From: Alphaproteobacteria bacterium
GTDB lineage: Bacteria > Pseudomonadota > Alphaproteobacteria > Caulobacterales > Parvularculaceae
Length of the DNA stretch: 35,146 bases
NCBI GenBank assembly: GCA_013151255.1
Contig: JAADIQ010000025.1
Location: forward strand, 1 to 35,146
Reading direction: 5' to 3'
Part shown: positions 33,227 through 35,146 of the stretch, piece after piece
Layout of the letters: each line of letters begins with the position of its first letter
How positions within the stretch are numbered: the first letter of the stretch is position 1
The notes under the pieces: generated by a model
Seen by the model: only the letters and a program-made list of their open reading frames with translations
Told to the model about the DNA's origin: nothing
Databases searched by the model: none
Position numbers and translations under genes: made by a program

Positions 33227-35146
33227 CTAGGACTTCACCTTCACATAACTACCCGGCGCATCCTCTATCACTTTAAGCTTGCCGTCGCCGGGGGTGCGGG
33301 CGGGGGCCTTGCCATCGCTCACCCGGTTGAGCCATTCGATCCAATAGGGCCACCACGAGCCGGGGCGGCGGTCTGCGCCGGCTTTCCAGTCCGCGATTGT
33401 CTCGGGCAGCTCGGTATTGACCGAGTGATGATATTTTTTCTTGTCCGGGTGGTTGACGACGCCGGCGATATGGCCGGAGCCGGCGAGCATATAGGTGACG
33501 TTATGGTTGTCTTTGGAGGCGAACAGACGGGCTGAGTTGTATACGGAGTTATGGGGCGCGATGTGGTCAGTCTCGCCAGCCTGCATGAAAATCGGAATAT
33601 CAACATCGCCGAGATCGAGGGCCTCGCCGTCGATTTTCATCTTGCCTTTGGCGAGGGCGTTCTTTTGATAGAACTCGCGCAAGTAAAAAAGGTGTACGTT
33701 TTTTGGCATCCGCGTGGCGTCGGAGTTCCAGTATAACAAATCGAACTTCGCCGGACTTTTGCCCTTCATGTAATTGTCAATCACGAACGACCAGATGAGG
33801 TCGTTCGACCGCAGCATGTTGAAGGTGTTGGCCATGGCGCGCCCTTCAAGCACGCCGCCGGCCGCGTCCATCTGTTTTTCAATAGCGTCCAGTTGTTCGT
33901 CATCGACGAAGAGCAGGAGATCGCCCGCTTCGGAAAAGTCCGCCTGGGCGGTGAAGAAGGTTGCGGAATTCACCCTCCGGTCATCTTTTTTGGCCATCAG
34001 CGCCAGCGTCGTCGCCAGCGTCGTGCCGCCGATGCAATAGCCGATCGCATCGGCTTGCGGCTCGCCGGTCGCTGCTTTCACCGCATCCAGCGCCGCATAA
34101 ACGCCCTGATGAATATAATCCTCGAAATTCTTGTTTTTAAGATCAGAATCCGGATTTACCCATGAGACGATGAAGACCGTGCGGCCCTGATCGACCAGCC
34201 ATTTGATGAATGAGTTTTGCGGTTGCAAATCAAGGATATAGAACTTGTTGATCCAGGGCGGGATAATCAGCATCGGCTGTTTGGCGACTGCCTCCGTGGT
34301 CGGCTGATATTGGATGAGCTGTAGGATTTCATTTTGAAAGACCACCTTGCCCGGGGTGGTGGCGATATTCTCGCCGAGCTTGAAATGATCCAGATCAGCT
34401 TGCCGGATCGCCAGCTCGCCATGACCACGGTCAATGTCTTCCAGCAGGTTCTCAAGCCCTTTGAGAAGGTTCTCGCCCTTGCTGGCGATGGTCGCCTCGA
34501 CCACTTCGGGGTTGAGCACCGCGAAGTTGGTCGGCGCCAGCGCGTCGATAAATTGTTTGGTGTAAAACTCCGCCTTAGCTTTTTCGTGCGGGTCCATGCC
34601 GTCAAGCTGCGCGGTTGTGGTCTCCAGCCAACGGGCAAAAATCAGATAGGATTGCTTGACGTAATCCAGCATCGGGTTTTCATCCCATGCCGGGTGGACA
34701 AAGCGTTTGTCGCCTTGCTCGGGCGTGATCGCCGGCTCAACTTCTTCTCCGGCGAGGCGCCGCGACATGGTGGCCATCAGCTTGGCGTAATCGCCCCAGA
34801 GGTTGAACTGGCGCTGCATGACCACGCCGGGATCGGCCGCCAGACCCTTCATCATCTCCTGAAACGCCTCACCGACATTTAACGGATCGGCAGGCAGCTC
34901 GCCGCCAAGCTTTTTGATCCCTGGATTATTGGCGAAAAACGCCCGAACCACTTCCTGACTTTTGCCGGAAATCTTCGTGAGATGTTCGGCCAGTGCGTCA
35001 AAATCCTCATACAGCGAGGTAGCTTTGGACGCCGCCGCGCCATTGTCCTTGGACGCCGCCGCACCATTGTCTTTGGGCGCCGCCGCGCCATTGGGTTTGG
35101 GCGCGCCAGCCGGCGCCCCGGCGGCGGCTTTCGCCTTAGCCTTCTT
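33227..35146 (-). CDS. phaC: Class I poly(R)-hydroxyalkanoate synthase (5' end outside window)
   Basis: PhaC polymerises 3-hydroxyacyl-CoA to PHA at granules. The frame is open through the right edge (639 residues visible, no start seen). The lipase-like box GYCIGG has the nucleophile Cys; ETDHIAPH gives the catalytic Asp and SGHIAGVVN the His. The N-terminal domain (FVHPAWDENPMLDYVKQSYL, later RWLETTTAQLDGM) is typical of class I. The visible N-terminus is unusual: KKAKAKAAAGAPAGA followed by three 8-residue repeats, (P/S)K(P/D)NGAAA, then SKATSLYEDFDAL. A GTG at 34951 would give a shorter protein, but the conserved-looking frame continues well upstream of it. Operon with the CYTH gene downstream. 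Confidence 0.95.
   Translation of the reverse strand, partial: KKAKAKAAAGAPAGAPKPNGAAAPKDNGAAASKDNGAAASKATSLYEDFDALAEHLTKISGKSQEVVRAFFANNPGIKKLGGELPADPLNVGEAFQEMMKGLAADPGVVMQRQFNLWGDYAKLMATMSRRLAGEEVEPAITPEQGDKRFVHPAWDENPMLDYVKQSYLIFARWLETTTAQLDGMDPHEKAKAEFYTKQFIDALAPTNFAVLNPEVVEATIASKGENLLKGLENLLEDIDRGHGELAIRQADLDHFKLGENIATTPGKVVFQNEILQLIQYQPTTEAVAKQPMLIIPPWINKFYILDLQPQNSFIKWLVDQGRTVFIVSWVNPDSDLKNKNFEDYIHQGVYAALDAVKAATGEPQADAIGYCIGGTTLATTLALMAKKDDRRVNSATFFTAQADFSEAGDLLLFVDDEQLDAIEKQMDAAGGVLEGRAMANTFNMLRSNDLIWSFVIDNYMKGKSPAKFDLLYWNSDATRMPKNVHLFYLREFYQKNALAKGKMKIDGEALDLGDVDIPIFMQAGETDHIAPHNSVYNSARLFASKDNHNVTYMLAGSGHIAGVVNHPDKKKYHHSVNTELPETIADWKAGADRRPGSWWPYWIEWLNRVSDGKAPARTPGDGKLKVIEDAPGSYVKVKS
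35030..35101 (-). repeat. Three tandem 24-nt repeats in the phaC 5' region
   Basis: Three units of 24 nt encode PKPNGAAA, PKDNGAAA and SKDNGAAA on the minus strand; the exact 8-codon period keeps the frame open. The repeat probably varies in copy number by slippage. A Lys/Ala-rich stretch lies immediately before it at the window edge. Confidence 0.85.

Noticed and set aside
1..35146. CRISPR arrays, prophage, insertion sequences, tRNA or rRNA genes
   Set aside because: I looked for spaced direct repeats, transposase or integrase signatures and tRNA-like cloverleaf sequences on both strands and saw none.

Overview
This window is a chromosomal segment of an alphaproteobacterium. The evidence is a COQ9-family gene divergent from rpsU, the cell-cycle genes rcdA and trcR (DUF1013), a folate-type trmFO, a cysteine-free L31, and YdcH/DUF465 and DUF1192 small genes. 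A full CtrA box with an adjacent CcrM-type GANTC site and dispersed 'GCTCTAGA' palindromic repeats point the same way. A stalked or budding lineage (Caulobacterales, Hyphomonadales or Parvularculales) is my inference; no rRNA or tRNA gene is present to test it. Almost everything reads as core genome. I see no phage, integrase, transposase, CRISPR or plasmid genes.

Layout. 1-8.3 kb: partial rpsU, COQ9-like gene, M61-like exported peptidase, purEK, a diguanylate cyclase with an intact I-site, an exported sulfatase, a TIGR02444 gene and two YdcH-like small genes. 8.3-14.2 kb: a palindromic repeat element, an SDR that has lost its catalytic Tyr and Lys, trcR, a quinone oxidoreductase with DUF1192, a pirin, an exported methyltransferase-like protein and a TetR regulator. 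Upstream of the TetR gene lie a 20-bp palindrome and a probable small RNA with a strong intrinsic terminator. 14.2-18.2 kb: trmFO, a polytopic membrane protein, a second repeat element, rcdA, rpmE. 18.4-25.2 kb: two SMP-30/paraoxonase-like membrane-anchored proteins bracket thrC, an M16 peptidase and an M1 aminopeptidase that is frameshifted exactly at its GGMEN motif. 25.3-28.1 kb: an operon of a D-2-hydroxyacid dehydrogenase, a SnoaL-like protein and an atypical SDR, then grxD. 28-35.1 kb: a small basic protein next to a CtrA box, a Baeyer-Villiger-type monooxygenase, a DUF305-LVIVD fusion, and a phaC-CYTH operon running in from the right edge.

How the genes fit together. purE and purK catalyse consecutive purine steps. 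rcdA, trcR, the GGDEF enzyme and the CtrA box all relate to cell-cycle or c-di-GMP control, though they are scattered. phaC and the CYTH gene are tightly coupled. Most convergent gene pairs abut closely, and three overlap by 4 bp at their stop codons, so there is little room for terminators between them. The most interesting candidates for new biology are the TetR-palindrome-sRNA cassette (13.9-14.2 kb), the CtrA/GANTC-flanked 76-residue protein (28.05-28.35 kb), the phaC-CYTH operon and the pseudo-SDR.
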